The notes under the pieces were generated by a model that saw only the letters and a program-made list of their open reading frames with translations, searched no databases and was not told where the DNA came from. A program made the translations under genes and the position numbers. A stretch of 64,000 nucleotides of DNA from Metallumcola ferriviriculae (lineage in GTDB: Bacteria > Bacillota > JADQBR01): positions 1-64,000 of the forward strand of contig NZ_CP121694.1 in the NCBI RefSeq assembly GCF_035573695.1, read 5' to 3'. Each line of letters starts with the position of its first letter. The stretch's first letter is position 1. Shown one piece after another: positions 7,897 to 17,175 of the stretch.

Positions 7897-9495
7897 TCAC
7901 TCTTTAGGCGGGGCGTACTTCTGGATGATATTTTCCGCCACCCGCACGCCGTCCACCGCTGCGCTGATTATACCCCCGGCATAACCTGCTCCTTCGCCTG
8001 CAGGATATAGACCTTCTAAGCTCACCGACTGAGTATCGGCGTTTCTTAAGATGCGTACCGGAGCTGAAGTTCTGGTCTCTACTCCGGTTAATGGTATATC
8101 TCCTCCGGCAAAGCCGGGTATCTTCCGATTAAAATCCTGTATGGCCCGGGCCAGAGTTTCGGCTATCTCTTCAGGTAAACATTCATGAAAATTAGCCGGT
8201 TTGACTCCGGGTCGGTAACTGGTGCTAACCGACGCAGCCACCTCTCCTATACGGTTAGCCAGAAAATCTTCCACCCGTTGAGTGGGCGCATGATAGTTGT
8301 TACCGCCCAATTGAAAAGCTTTACCTTCTAACTGTCGCTGCAGCTCTACTCCGGCAAGGATGTGATTAGATGGGAAGTCCTTTCCATCCACCGTCACCAC
8401 TACAGCACTATTTGCTATACCGGAGTCTCTGCCGGATTCGCTCATACCGTTGGTAACCACCGTGTCCGGCTCTGATGCTCCGGCCACCACATAACCGCCG
8501 GGGCACATACAAAAGGTATAGACACTGCGGCCGGTGAGCTTATCGCGATAGGTCAGATGATAGCCCGCCGGGCCTAATCGGGAATGACCGGCAAACTCAC
8601 CGTACTGCACCTTGTCTATCAACTGTTGGGGGTGTTCGATGCGAAGCCCTACAGCAAAGGGCTTTTGTTCCATGTCCACTTTTTCACATAGCATGGCGTA
8701 AGTATCCCTGGCACTGTGCCCAATAGCCAGCACCGCTGCTTCGGTCTTAATCTCCTGCTTTTCGTTTATCACCACTGCTTCCACCTGGTTGTGGCTGGTG
8801 ATAATGTCAGTTACTTGACTTTCAAAATAGACTTTGCCGCCCAATTGGATTATCTTTTCCCGCAGGGCTTTGACGATCTCTTTTAGCTTATCTGTCCCCA
8901 GGTGGGGCTTATGCTGATATGTAATTTCTTCGGGCGCTCCCCCGGCTACTAATTCCCTTAATACTTCCTCTACGCGCGGGTCCTTGATACGGGTGGTGAG
9001 CTTGCCGTCAGAAAATGTACCCGCGCCGCCCTCGCCAAACTGCACATTGGACTGGTGGTCAGGAATTCCCTCTTCCCAGAATTTTTTTACATCTTCGCTG
9101 CGTCGGGCCACATCCCGCCCCCGCTCCAGCAGTATTGGCTGATAACCCCAAACCGCCAAGGTTAACGCCGCAAACAACCCCGCAGGTCCCGCACCTACCA
9201 CTACCGGCGGGTAAGAAATTTGCTTTGACCCTATCTCTAACGCGCGTTTCTTTTCCTCGGGAAGTTCTGTCACATTGGGGTTAGTCAGCAGTTCTTTCGC
9301 CAGCTGACCTTCCACGTTGGCCGACACGGTGTAGACTAGGCTTGTGGAGCGGCGCCGAGCATCTACCGATTCCCGCAGGATTTTGAACTCCTTTAATTCG
9401 GACTGCGGCACTTTTAGCTCTTTTGCCACCCGGGTAGGCAGCGCTTCTATCGGCTGATCCAAATCCTGACGTAAATTACTTAACTTAATACGCAT
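7897..9495 (-). CDS. FAD-dependent dehydrogenase, COG2509 type
   Basis: A flavoprotein of 532 aa. An N-terminal domain of about 90 residues (MRIKLSNLRQDLDQP) precedes a dinucleotide-binding loop VVVGAGPAGLFAALTLA near residue 98. NVQFGEGGAGTFSDGKL and the C-terminal YPAGEGAGYAGGI loop are typical of the uncharacterised COG2509 family, which is distantly related to BaiN/HI0933-type flavoproteins. No signal peptide or membrane segment is seen, so it should be cytoplasmic. The substrate is unknown. It sits between cdaR and glmM, 94 bases after cdaR and 19 bases before glmM, a position empty in the standard operon, so it is probably co-transcribed. Confidence 0.85.
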   Translation of the reverse strand: MRIKLSNLRQDLDQPIEALPTRVAKELKVPQSELKEFKILRESVDARRRSTSLVYTVSANVEGQLAKELLTNPNVTELPEEKKRALEIGSKQISYPPVVVGAGPAGLFAALTLAVWGYQPILLERGRDVARRSEDVKKFWEEGIPDHQSNVQFGEGGAGTFSDGKLTTRIKDPRVEEVLRELVAGGAPEEITYQHKPHLGTDKLKEIVKALREKIIQLGGKVYFESQVTDIITSHNQVEAVVINEKQEIKTEAAVLAIGHSARDTYAMLCEKVDMEQKPFAVGLRIEHPQQLIDKVQYGEFAGHSRLGPAGYHLTYRDKLTGRSVYTFCMCPGGYVVAGASEPDTVVTNGMSESGRDSGIANSAVVVTVDGKDFPSNHILAGVELQRQLEGKAFQLGGNNYHAPTQRVEDFLANRIGEVAASVSTSYRPGVKPANFHECLPEEIAETLARAIQDFNRKIPGFAGGDIPLTGVETRTSAPVRILRNADTQSVSLEGLYPAGEGAGYAGGIISAAVDGVRVAENIIQKYAPPKE

Positions 9496-9589
9496 AATTA
9501 TCTCCCGTCCTGTTTTTCCTTATTTTTCTCTGGAGAAGTGCGTATTTATCCAAATATACTTTTAATATATTATCTTCTCCGCCGGAAAG

Positions 9590-10540
9590 TTACTGATTTT
9601 TATCTTCCTGGGGTTTCTCGCCTGCCCCTATTTCCACCATAACCCGTATTGGCGTGAATACACTTGGGGTCACACCGGTAGGAAGACGCAGCTGCACCTG
9701 CTGCTGCACACTTTCCTCTGCACCGCTGATGTCAATAGGCGCCGTATCCAAGTACTGGATATTTCGCAGTTTGTCCATGTCACCATATACTTTTAATAAT
9801 TCCGGTTCTACGATAACACGTTTAATAATAAATCCGTCAGCAGGTTCTCCCTCCAGCACCGGATTGACCGCCACCTGCTTGCCCGGCTGTTCTTTTACAA
9901 TAGGAATAAAGACTTCCACAGTCTGTGGCACTACCCGTACTATATCATTAATTGAATTACCCAGCTCATCCTCCACTTTCACCGGCAGATGCTCCAAGAC
10001 ATTTTGTGAAACACCTTCAAGGTTTACATCCACATAGGCCCGATATATTCTATTAAGCCCGTTACGGGGGCCCGCCACAATCACTTGGGACGGATTAATC
10101 ACCGGTTCTAGAGTAGAATACCCCGTAGTAGGGCGACCGGTAAAATTAATGATGATTGGGAACTGACTATCAGATATTTCATCAATGGCCACGGCCACTT
10201 CCCGAGGATCTATCGCCACCAAATCCACATTTTGCGGGGTATCCACTTCCACTTCCAACATATTTCTGCCAAAATGTACGCCCCTTAGGTCAACTACAGC
10301 ACGTAAATCACGTGAGTTAAGGGTTTGTATCACCTGTTTCTTACCCTCCACGCGCACATTTACCGATACCGGCTTTTCTTCTATCACCAAATCATTAGCC
10401 AGCGCCCGAGTCTCAAGCGGAACATTAATGACAGTTTCCGCAGTGGGATTGGTCTCGCCGGTGACGTAAAGCCACATAAAAATGGCTACCACCAGTGATA
10501 TGATTTTTAAAAATAAATTGCGCTGCCAAAATTTCTCCAC
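9590..10540 (-). CDS. cdaR: CdaA regulatory protein with YbbR domains
   Basis: A membrane-anchored extracytoplasmic protein of 316 aa. An N-terminal transmembrane helix (IISLVVAIFMWLYVTGE, about 12-28) is followed by three or four YbbR repeats, seen as recurring strands such as VNVRVEGKKQVI and PQTVEVFIPI. CdaR binds CdaA and modulates c-di-AMP synthesis. It starts with GTG 3 bases after the cdaA stop, and its ribosome binding site GGAGGTCC lies inside the end of cdaA, so the two are translationally coupled. Confidence 0.93.
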   Translation of the reverse strand: MEKFWQRNLFLKIISLVVAIFMWLYVTGETNPTAETVINVPLETRALANDLVIEEKPVSVNVRVEGKKQVIQTLNSRDLRAVVDLRGVHFGRNMLEVEVDTPQNVDLVAIDPREVAVAIDEISDSQFPIIINFTGRPTTGYSTLEPVINPSQVIVAGPRNGLNRIYRAYVDVNLEGVSQNVLEHLPVKVEDELGNSINDIVRVVPQTVEVFIPIVKEQPGKQVAVNPVLEGEPADGFIIKRVIVEPELLKVYGDMDKLRNIQYLDTAPIDISGAEESVQQQVQLRLPTGVTPSVFTPIRVMVEIGAGEKPQEDKNQ

Positions 10541-10543
10541 TTT

Positions 10544-11365
10544 TTAGGACCTCCACTGCCAGAAATGCTGATTGGTTGACTTAGGTATAAGCAAATCTTC
10601 CAATGTTTCACGCAGGGTATTCTCGTCAAGATAGCGGGTAAGTTTGCCCTCTTCAGCTACGGATATGGTACCGGTCTCTTCTGAGACAATTACCACAACG
10701 GCATCGGAAATTTCACTGATACCCAATGCCGCCCTATGCCTCGTGCCCAGCTGACTGCTCAGATATGGGCTATCGGTAAGCGGTAAAAAGCAGCCCGCGG
10801 CCGCCACCCGATCGCCCCGGATGATCGCAGCCCCATCATGCAATGGTGTGGTAGGTACGAAGACATTGGTTAAAAGCTCCACCGTCACCACACCATCCAT
10901 TTTAATCCCTGTTTCTATATAATCGTTAAGGCCTGTTTCCCTTTCTATCACTATCAATGCCCCATCCTTATTTTTGGCAAGCACATTTACTGCTCGGATT
11001 ACATCACCAATCAAGCGGGACATGTCGTCCGGTCCCAGGGTGGATAAAGGCCTGGCGAAAAATTTACCCCGGCCCAGCTGTTCCAAGGCACGCCGCAGCT
11101 CCGGCTGAAAAACGATAGGCAGCGCCACTAGAATAGCAATACGGGTCTGATCAAGCATCCAGTTAATGGCGGTAAGTCCCAGCCGTTTACTGGCAAAAGA
11201 TGCTGCCACCAATACAGCTAAGCCCTTTAAAAGCTGTACTGCTCTAGTACCGCGGATAAGCATGGTACCTTTATAAATTACAAAGGCCACCAAGGAGATA
11301 TCCACCACCATCAGCAGGTAGTCAAGCAGATCATAATATTTTAAAAACTTAAGCTGGGAAAACAT
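10544..11365 (-). CDS. cdaA: Diadenylate cyclase CdaA
   Basis: Makes cyclic di-AMP from two ATP at the membrane. The protein is 273 aa, the usual length. Three transmembrane helices occupy about residues 15-90. The DAC domain follows with both signature motifs, LHDGAAIIRG (DGA) and GTRHRAALG (RHR). It is the first gene of the c-di-AMP/amino-sugar operon with cdaR and glmM. The ribosome binding site is GAGGTGAAG. Confidence 0.97.
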   Translation of the reverse strand: MFSQLKFLKYYDLLDYLLMVVDISLVAFVIYKGTMLIRGTRAVQLLKGLAVLVAASFASKRLGLTAINWMLDQTRIAILVALPIVFQPELRRALEQLGRGKFFARPLSTLGPDDMSRLIGDVIRAVNVLAKNKDGALIVIERETGLNDYIETGIKMDGVVTVELLTNVFVPTTPLHDGAAIIRGDRVAAAGCFLPLTDSPYLSSQLGTRHRAALGISEISDAVVVIVSEETGTISVAEEGKLTRYLDENTLRETLEDLLIPKSTNQHFWQWRS

Positions 11366-11552
11366 CTCTTCACCTCAAATTTAACCCGAACAAAAATACT
11401 TAATTAAATTTTTTTCGACAAAACCTTCCCAAAACCCTTTTTCCTTTAAGGGCTTTCTCCTTCTTAATAGTTTCCTGGAAATATAGAAAGTATATCATAC
11501 TTTATTTACAAAAGTACTGAAAATATCAGTGACAAAGCCGCTAATTATTTAA
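11366..11552. other. Intergenic region upstream of cdaA
   Basis: A region of 187 bases that must hold the cdaA promoter. I can find no well-spaced -35/-10 pair. A TATACT-like sequence near 11490 on the minus strand is the best -10 candidate. Confidence 0.3.
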
Positions 11553-11593
11553 CCCAAAAACAGGGTGTAAAACAAATCATGTTTTAGCACCCT
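11553..11593 (-). terminator. Rho-independent terminator after the GMC operon
   Basis: On the minus strand AGGGTGCTAAAACA pairs with TGTTTTACACCCT around a 5-base loop with one bulge, followed by GTTTTTG. It lies about 85 bases after the GMC oxidoreductase stop. Confidence 0.75.
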
Positions 11594-11676
11594 ATCTTTC
11601 TCCCTTAGAGGAAAAGTATCAGTATTTATTGCTGACGATTTTAAATAATCCTCAATAAAAATTTCTATTGGGGGAC

Positions 11677-13293
11677 TTACCTACTATTAATTATATGCTG
11701 TGCCGTACGGGCCGCAATGGCCATCACCGTCTCTGTCGGATTTCCCCCGCCGCTAGTGACAAACGCGCTGGCATCGCAAATATATAAATTGGAGATGTCA
11801 TGACTGCGGCAAAATTCATCAACTACCGATGCGGCAGGGTCCCTACCCATACGGCATCCCCCCATCAAGTGAGCACTATCCGGAATAACGAAAGCTGCCT
11901 TTCCATCTGCAGCTTCAAGAATTTCATTAGCTTTTGCCACCCCATGCGCAATCATTTTATTATCATTGTCACCATAACTAAACGAGGCCAACGCTCGAGG
12001 AATGCCATATTCATCTTTTTCCTCACTTAAGGTGACAAAGTTATTATAATCGGGCAGCACCTCACCAACTATAGTAATGCGCGCATAGAAATTATAGTCC
12101 CGCATTATCTCGTAGAGATCACTTCCCCAGATGCCGGCACTTACCGCAAGGTTTTTGGCCAATGAAACCGGCCTTCCCCCATGAGCGTTCATGGTGTACC
12201 CTCTAGCAAAACCACGGCTTCGGTCCGTTTCGTAGAAATCCTGAGATAAAGCCATCACCGGGGTTCCTTTGTAAAGTCTTACCTCATCATCAAACTTAGC
12301 GTAAATATCGTGCCCAGTATGGGTTAGCAGGTAACGCCCCACTAAACCACTGCTATTAGCCAAGCCTTGAGGGAACTTGGAACAGGTAGAATTCAGCAGC
12401 AGCCGGGGAGTCTCCACGGCAAAAGCTGATACTATCACCAGCTTTGCTTTTTGGAAGTGCTCTTTACCATCATGATTAAAAGTAACTCCCTTGGCCTTCC
12501 CCTGGTCATCCAGCTCTATCCTGGTTACCATACAATCGCTTAATACTTCTGCACCATAACCAATCGCTTTCGGAATATGATGGATTAAGGTACTAAACTT
12601 TGAGTTTGGCATACATCCTTGGTTACAAAAGCCCCGGCTGATGCATGGCGGCCGCCCATCAAATGGTGCCGATAATATGGCCAGCGGAGCGACTACGCTT
12701 TTAATACCTAACCTGTCACATCCTTTACGAAAGACTTGGGAATTTGCGCTAATCGGATTGCGCTCAGGGTAAGGATACGGCCCGTGAAAACTGCCCCAGG
12801 GGAATTCCTTAGGACCGGATACAGCAATGTCTCGTTCAATCTTATCGTAATATGGTGCAAGATCCTGGTATTCAATCGGCCAGTCTTCCCCTACCCCATC
12901 GATTGTCTTGGTCTTAAAGTCACTTTCATGAAAGCGGAGGAACACCCCGGTGAAGTGCACAGTTCCTCCGCCTACTCCACGCCCAGAGTTATTATGACCA
13001 AAGGTTAGTGCATCTTTACCGGTAGAAAGTCGTGTGTCCTGCCAAGCCAAAGATTGGGCAGCAAGTTCGTCACTGGCAAAATCAGTCTGCGGGTTCCAGA
13101 AAGGTCCAGCCTCTATCACCACAACACTAAAGCCTGCTTTACTAAGTTCATATGCTAATACTCCGCCCGCCGCACCAGCGCCAACAATACATATATCAGC
13201 ACCATCTTTGTATTTCCTATTAGCCAAATCCCGCTGGCGATGATCCTTATAATGATCATGATTATGGGTGACATAGTCGTTATTATTCTTCAT
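11677..13293 (-). CDS. GMC-type FAD oxidoreductase (gluconate-dehydrogenase-like large subunit)
   Basis: A flavoprotein of 538 aa. The FAD loop is ADICIVGAGAAGGVLAYELS near 33-52. GRGVGGGTVHFTG is the GMC signature, and the C-terminal HLMGGCRMG and GNPTETVMAIAARTA blocks are those of gluconate/fructose-dehydrogenase-like GMC enzymes. It probably oxidises a sugar, sugar acid or other alcohol and passes electrons on through partners. No Tat or Sec signal is present (the N-terminus is Asn/His-rich MKNNNDYVTHNHDHY), so unlike proteobacterial gluconate dehydrogenases it is probably cytoplasmic-facing. It overlaps the end of the subunit-3-like gene by 11 bases. Confidence 0.88.
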   Translation of the reverse strand: MKNNNDYVTHNHDHYKDHRQRDLANRKYKDGADICIVGAGAAGGVLAYELSKAGFSVVVIEAGPFWNPQTDFASDELAAQSLAWQDTRLSTGKDALTFGHNNSGRGVGGGTVHFTGVFLRFHESDFKTKTIDGVGEDWPIEYQDLAPYYDKIERDIAVSGPKEFPWGSFHGPYPYPERNPISANSQVFRKGCDRLGIKSVVAPLAILSAPFDGRPPCISRGFCNQGCMPNSKFSTLIHHIPKAIGYGAEVLSDCMVTRIELDDQGKAKGVTFNHDGKEHFQKAKLVIVSAFAVETPRLLLNSTCSKFPQGLANSSGLVGRYLLTHTGHDIYAKFDDEVRLYKGTPVMALSQDFYETDRSRGFARGYTMNAHGGRPVSLAKNLAVSAGIWGSDLYEIMRDYNFYARITIVGEVLPDYNNFVTLSEEKDEYGIPRALASFSYGDNDNKMIAHGVAKANEILEAADGKAAFVIPDSAHLMGGCRMGRDPAASVVDEFCRSHDISNLYICDASAFVTSGGGNPTETVMAIAARTAQHIINSR

Positions 13294-13888
13294 TTCGTTC
13301 AGCCTCCCATGGGTCGGTCAGACCAAATTCCAGTCTCACATATCCTCGTGGGTATGCTGGGCCAGCGTACCCAATCTCCGACCAGATAGTAGGGTGAGCA
13401 TAATAGGCACTGACAATTAATGATGCTAATTTTTTAAATAATTCTTTCTGTGGTATTTGCTGCCAATCAGGTACTAAATAAGCCTTGGCTTTTTGTAACG
13501 CAGCCACCATCTCGAACTGTTGTCCAGCGTTGAGTTCAACAAATGAGCAATCGAATTGACCCCGGGCGGCGTTATCTAATGCCTTTAAGCCCCACCTTAT
13601 TAAGTCTTTTAGCGGCGGTGCATCTGGTTTTCGTTCCCCTTCACCAACTGGGGAAGTTAAGCTTTCATCGGTATGGTTAATGACAAATTCCAATATTTCT
13701 TTTCTGTCATCATATATAAGATGGGAAGCAATAGCTTTTAGCATTTCCTTCTCTTCAGGCAGTAAAAATTTAGGTGCGGCAAAAGGCCCTAACCTTTTTA
13801 ATACTATTTCTTCGGTATGCTGGTCCCACTCTTTCTTTTCATCCAGCACATTAAAACCTTTGTAACGTGTCCTCTGTTTTTCATACAT
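13283..13888 (-). CDS. Gluconate 2-dehydrogenase subunit 3 family protein
   Basis: A protein of 201 aa that matches the small (gamma) subunit family of GMC-type membrane dehydrogenases. FLLPEEKEMLKAIASHLI and the C-terminal SAYYAHPTIWSEIGYAG with GYVRLEFG are the family's conserved ends. The start at 13888 is chosen because GGAGG lies 9 bases upstream of it but only 3 from the alternative ATG at 13894. In relatives this subunit helps maturation or export of the large subunit. It lies directly between the 4-TM protein and the GMC subunit, which strongly suggests a complex. No signal peptide is visible. Confidence 0.85.
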   Translation of the reverse strand: MYEKQRTRYKGFNVLDEKKEWDQHTEEIVLKRLGPFAAPKFLLPEEKEMLKAIASHLIYDDRKEILEFVINHTDESLTSPVGEGERKPDAPPLKDLIRWGLKALDNAARGQFDCSFVELNAGQQFEMVAALQKAKAYLVPDWQQIPQKELFKKLASLIVSAYYAHPTIWSEIGYAGPAYPRGYVRLEFGLTDPWEAERNEE

Positions 13889-13894
13889 AACCAT

Positions 13895-14284
13895 TTACCT
13901 CCAATAAAGGGCTATCAGCCCTAAAACACTCATGGATAGCACCATCATAGGCAGTATCACCGGCGGCCCCACCAAAAAGTTCTCTAAGTTGTATCCACCT
14001 ACTCTTTCCCCCACACCCGTTGTATGCAGCGTAAGACCTGTAAGGCCCGCTAAAGCACCGACAGCATAGAAAATCCCCGCCGAAAGAATTAACAGCGGCG
14101 TGACATAGAAAACCAGCAGCAAAGAAACCAACCCAAGCAGCGGTGCCCCTAACACCGGCAGCCACTGGGCCCAGTGACGAAAGTTTTGTCGATAGTGAAA
14201 CATGGTCACCTGAACAAAAATAGCGATAAAAACCACAGCTAAAAATAATAATATTACCCTGGCAATCGGCCAGCCTTCCCACAT
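13895..14284 (-). CDS. Four-helix membrane protein in the GMC operon
   Basis: A protein of 129 aa with about four hydrophobic segments (roughly 7-28, 42-64, 66-88 and 106-126). I do not recognise the family. There are no haem-ligand histidine pairs in the helices. The ribosome binding site AAGGAG lies 10 bases upstream of ATG 14284. Its position between the TPP enzyme and the two dehydrogenase subunits suggests a membrane anchor for the complex in place of the usual cytochrome subunit. This is inference from context only. Confidence 0.7.
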   Translation of the reverse strand: MWEGWPIARVILLFLAVVFIAIFVQVTMFHYRQNFRHWAQWLPVLGAPLLGLVSLLLVFYVTPLLILSAGIFYAVGALAGLTGLTLHTTGVGERVGGYNLENFLVGPPVILPMMVLSMSVLGLIALYWR

Positions 14285-14306
14285 AAGTTATCAACTCCTT
14301 ATTTTT

Positions 14307-15902
14307 TTAAATTAGCGGTAATGGTACCGGGTCAAGGTGAACATCAACCACAGCCGGCTTCTGAGTCGCAAGGCACTCCCTTAACGCGCCCGGAAACTGC
14401 TCCGCTTGGGTAACTTTCCTACCCATCGCACCAAATGCTCTGGCGGCCTCTGAGAAATCAGGCACCTTAATATCGTAACCAAATGCTTTAAGACCTTCTT
14501 TTTCCATTTTGACCTTTTCTAAGTTATAGCTATGGTCATTAGCTACCACTACTGTTACAGGCAGCTGGTATTTCACTGCGGTGGCCAGCTCATTGACGGA
14601 CATCAACATACCGCCGTCACCTACCAGCGCCACGATGTGTCTACCCGGGAAATGAATACATGCACTCAGTGCGCCGGGCAGCCCACCGCCCATGCTGCGC
14701 CAGTGGCTGGACCCCAGAACTTCCTGGCCCTTGTTTTCAAAATAAGTATCAAACCAGTGAATAAACCCGCCTACATCACAAACTACCACTGCATCGCTGG
14801 GAAGCACTTTTCCTAACACGGCCATTAAATGTGCCGGCTGTATCGGGGAAACCTGATTCTTTTCCTGCTCATTTATTAATGCCATCAGCTTGTTATGGCC
14901 TTGGTTTATTCTTGCCCCCCAATCGACATGCTTCATAAAGCTTAATTGATTGTTAAGCATAGCCAGTCCCCGGGCAATGTTTCCCACTAAAATCTTGACT
15001 GTCTGCTTATAATCCGCTGCGGCAGGGTCCTCTATTAGCTGGACTATCTTCACATTGGTGGGTAGAAACTTCTTTTCATAGGATGCGCTGCCCACCAACA
15101 GAATACAGTCTGTTTCGGCGACCGCCTCAGGTACAAATGCCTCTCCGATCCCACCTAATAGCCGAGGTTGTTCGGTGGGCACAGCCCCTTTGGCCTGCTG
15201 GGCCAAAACCAGTCCGGCGTCAAGTTTATCGGCAATACCGATCAACAAATCAGCATCTTGCTTCGTAACATCGCCTGCCACTATTAACGGTTTTTCTGCT
15301 GCCACAAGGACTTCTAGCGCACTTTTTATCTCATCATCCGGCACCCCTACGGTACTTTTTATATCAGGAAGCAGCGGCACACCTGTCCGCCCCACTGGAT
15401 GAAAAAAGACATCCTTAGGAATTGCCAGATGAGTAACTGTCCTTTTATTCTCTGCCTGCACTAATGCTTTAGCAGCGATATCAAGGAAACTCTGACCAGA
15501 GGTAATAAGTTGAGATTTGCTGGTTACTGCCTGTAGTAGTTGTTGTTGATTAATATCTTGTTTCGAACCGGTGCCAACTTTAGAGCTCTCTACCTGTCCC
15601 GTGATCGCTAACACAGGCGCCTTATCAAAATAGGCATCTGCCAAACCATTGATCAAATTTGCCGTACCCGGCCCCGATGTAGCAACACAGACACCTACCT
15701 TACCGGTGAGCTTTGCTTGGTATGAGGCCATGAAGGCAGCATTAACCTCGTTGGTTACGGCGTAAAAATTGACATCTCGCTGACGGCCAAGGGCATCAAA
15801 TAAGGGAAAGACAGCATCTCCCAAAACGCCATAGATGTTAGTAATACCATTTTTATAAAGTAATTGAAGCAGTGCTTCAGCGACTGTAATCTGATTATCC
15901 AT
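14307..15902 (-). CDS. TPP-dependent enzyme of the pyruvate oxidase/acetolactate synthase family
   Basis: A protein of 531 aa with the three-domain layout of POX/AHAS enzymes. The N-terminal pyrimidine-binding domain has VTNEVNAAFMASY, whose Glu is the catalytic position, and ATSGPGTANLINGLADAYFD. A central domain follows, and then the TPP motif, VGDGGMLMSV with a downstream VANDHSYN. It resembles pyruvate oxidase (PoxB-like) more than the window's two acetolactate synthases, because it lacks the GYPGGA loop and has GVLGDAVFPLFD instead. Substrate uncertain. It is the first gene of a four-gene operon with the 4-TM protein and the GMC pair, which suggests that its product, or the acid it decarboxylates, is linked to the dehydrogenase. 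Confidence 0.82.
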   Translation of the reverse strand: MDNQITVAEALLQLLYKNGITNIYGVLGDAVFPLFDALGRQRDVNFYAVTNEVNAAFMASYQAKLTGKVGVCVATSGPGTANLINGLADAYFDKAPVLAITGQVESSKVGTGSKQDINQQQLLQAVTSKSQLITSGQSFLDIAAKALVQAENKRTVTHLAIPKDVFFHPVGRTGVPLLPDIKSTVGVPDDEIKSALEVLVAAEKPLIVAGDVTKQDADLLIGIADKLDAGLVLAQQAKGAVPTEQPRLLGGIGEAFVPEAVAETDCILLVGSASYEKKFLPTNVKIVQLIEDPAAADYKQTVKILVGNIARGLAMLNNQLSFMKHVDWGARINQGHNKLMALINEQEKNQVSPIQPAHLMAVLGKVLPSDAVVVCDVGGFIHWFDTYFENKGQEVLGSSHWRSMGGGLPGALSACIHFPGRHIVALVGDGGMLMSVNELATAVKYQLPVTVVVANDHSYNLEKVKMEKEGLKAFGYDIKVPDFSEAARAFGAMGRKVTQAEQFPGALRECLATQKPAVVDVHLDPVPLPLI

Positions 15903-16030
15903 TGGTTCATTCCTTTCCTATAAACTCACCTGTTATTTTCCCCCAAGCCGGGACTAGTATCCGCCGCATATCTTTTTCTTAGAAGCAAAGAATAATTAAG
16001 AGAATAATGGTTTTAGAAAGGGGAAATTAG

Positions 16031-17122
16031 ATGAAAAAGCTGCGCATGGGCATTATCGGTATGGGCATGGCCTTTGAAAGACTGCACTATCCTGCGTATC
16101 AAAGGTTAAAAGACCAGTATGAAATAACGGCAATCTGCGATACGGATAAGGAAAAGGCAAATAATTGGCGTGCAACTCTGGGGCTAAGTGAAAATGATGT
16201 ATATGAAGATTATCAGGAAATGATTAAGCGGAGTGACCTTGACGCGTTCGACGTAATGGTACCTATAGAATTGAATTATGAAGTAACGGAACATGTGGCC
16301 GCGGCAGGAAAACCGATTATTTGCGAAAAACCCCTTGCCCCTACGCCCGAACAAGCAAAGGCGGCCCGAGACCTGCCCAGTAAATATGACATTCCCATCA
16401 TGATTGCAGAGAACTACCGCTACAATGATGAAATTCAAATCATTCGGGACATGGTGCGGAAGCAGGAAATCGGTGAAGTATACTACTTTATCCAAAACAG
16501 GGTGGTAGATTTCCCTAAAGATATGCTAAAAAATAAGTTTCCCGCCAAAGAATGGCGGCAGCACCCGGAATTTCCCGGCGGTGCCATCATGGATACAGGC
16601 GTACATGACATTGGCGCTTTAAGGCATATCTTTGGAGCCATTAAAAAACTACATGCTTTCGGTAAGCGGCAGGAAGAGGAGTTTGCCCCGTTTGCGGTAA
16701 TTCAGGCGAATATGCTATTTAAAAGCGGCATTACCAGCAGTTTTACCTTCTTCTCCGCGGGTAAGGAAATGCAGCGTCCATTGATGGGGCTGCGTATCTT
16801 TGGCACTGAAGGAGAGATTTTTCTTGAGGAAAGGGACTGCGGCACCATCAATGTAGCCATGAATGACGGCAGCAGCAGGCAGATACCCTACCGCCCGCAG
16901 CAAGGATATTACCATGAACTGCAGAATTTCTATCAGGCGGCCATTGGCCGGGAACCATTGTCGGTAACCCCTGAGCTGGAATTCGGTGATGCCATCACTA
17001 TCTTAGCTATGCTGCAATCAGCAAAAACCGGTGAAGTCATTTCTGTTGACCAAAGCCAGGACTTTGACTTCGAAGCATTCAGACAGCAAAATATCCACAC
17101 GGAACAACCCAGGCTGCAGTAA
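16031..17122 (+). CDS. Gfo/Idh/MocA family oxidoreductase
   Basis: An NAD(P)-dependent sugar or sugar-acid dehydrogenase of 363 aa. The Rossmann loop is MGIIGMGMAFERLHYPAY. The EKP signature that carries the catalytic lysine is CEKPLAPTPEQA near residue 99, and a C-terminal substrate domain follows with MDTGVHDIGALRHIFG (catalytic His region). It is divergent from the TPP/GMC operon, 128 bases away, so the two may share a control region and a carbohydrate substrate. The specific substrate cannot be read from the sequence. Confidence 0.9.
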   Translation: MKKLRMGIIGMGMAFERLHYPAYQRLKDQYEITAICDTDKEKANNWRATLGLSENDVYEDYQEMIKRSDLDAFDVMVPIELNYEVTEHVAAAGKPIICEKPLAPTPEQAKAARDLPSKYDIPIMIAENYRYNDEIQIIRDMVRKQEIGEVYYFIQNRVVDFPKDMLKNKFPAKEWRQHPEFPGGAIMDTGVHDIGALRHIFGAIKKLHAFGKRQEEEFAPFAVIQANMLFKSGITSSFTFFSAGKEMQRPLMGLRIFGTEGEIFLEERDCGTINVAMNDGSSRQIPYRPQQGYYHELQNFYQAAIGREPLSVTPELEFGDAITILAMLQSAKTGEVISVDQSQDFDFEAFRQQNIHTEQPRLQ

Positions 17123-17175
17123 ATAGTGGTGACCAAGGAAGTTTTTGACGGGGAAATTATTAGCAGCTGTATAAG

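Noticed and set aside
13881-14294. A long overlapping frame on the same strand as the 4-TM protein
   Set aside because: It is a shadow frame: the 13895-14284 frame has the ribosome binding site and a sensible hydrophobic pattern, while this one has neither.
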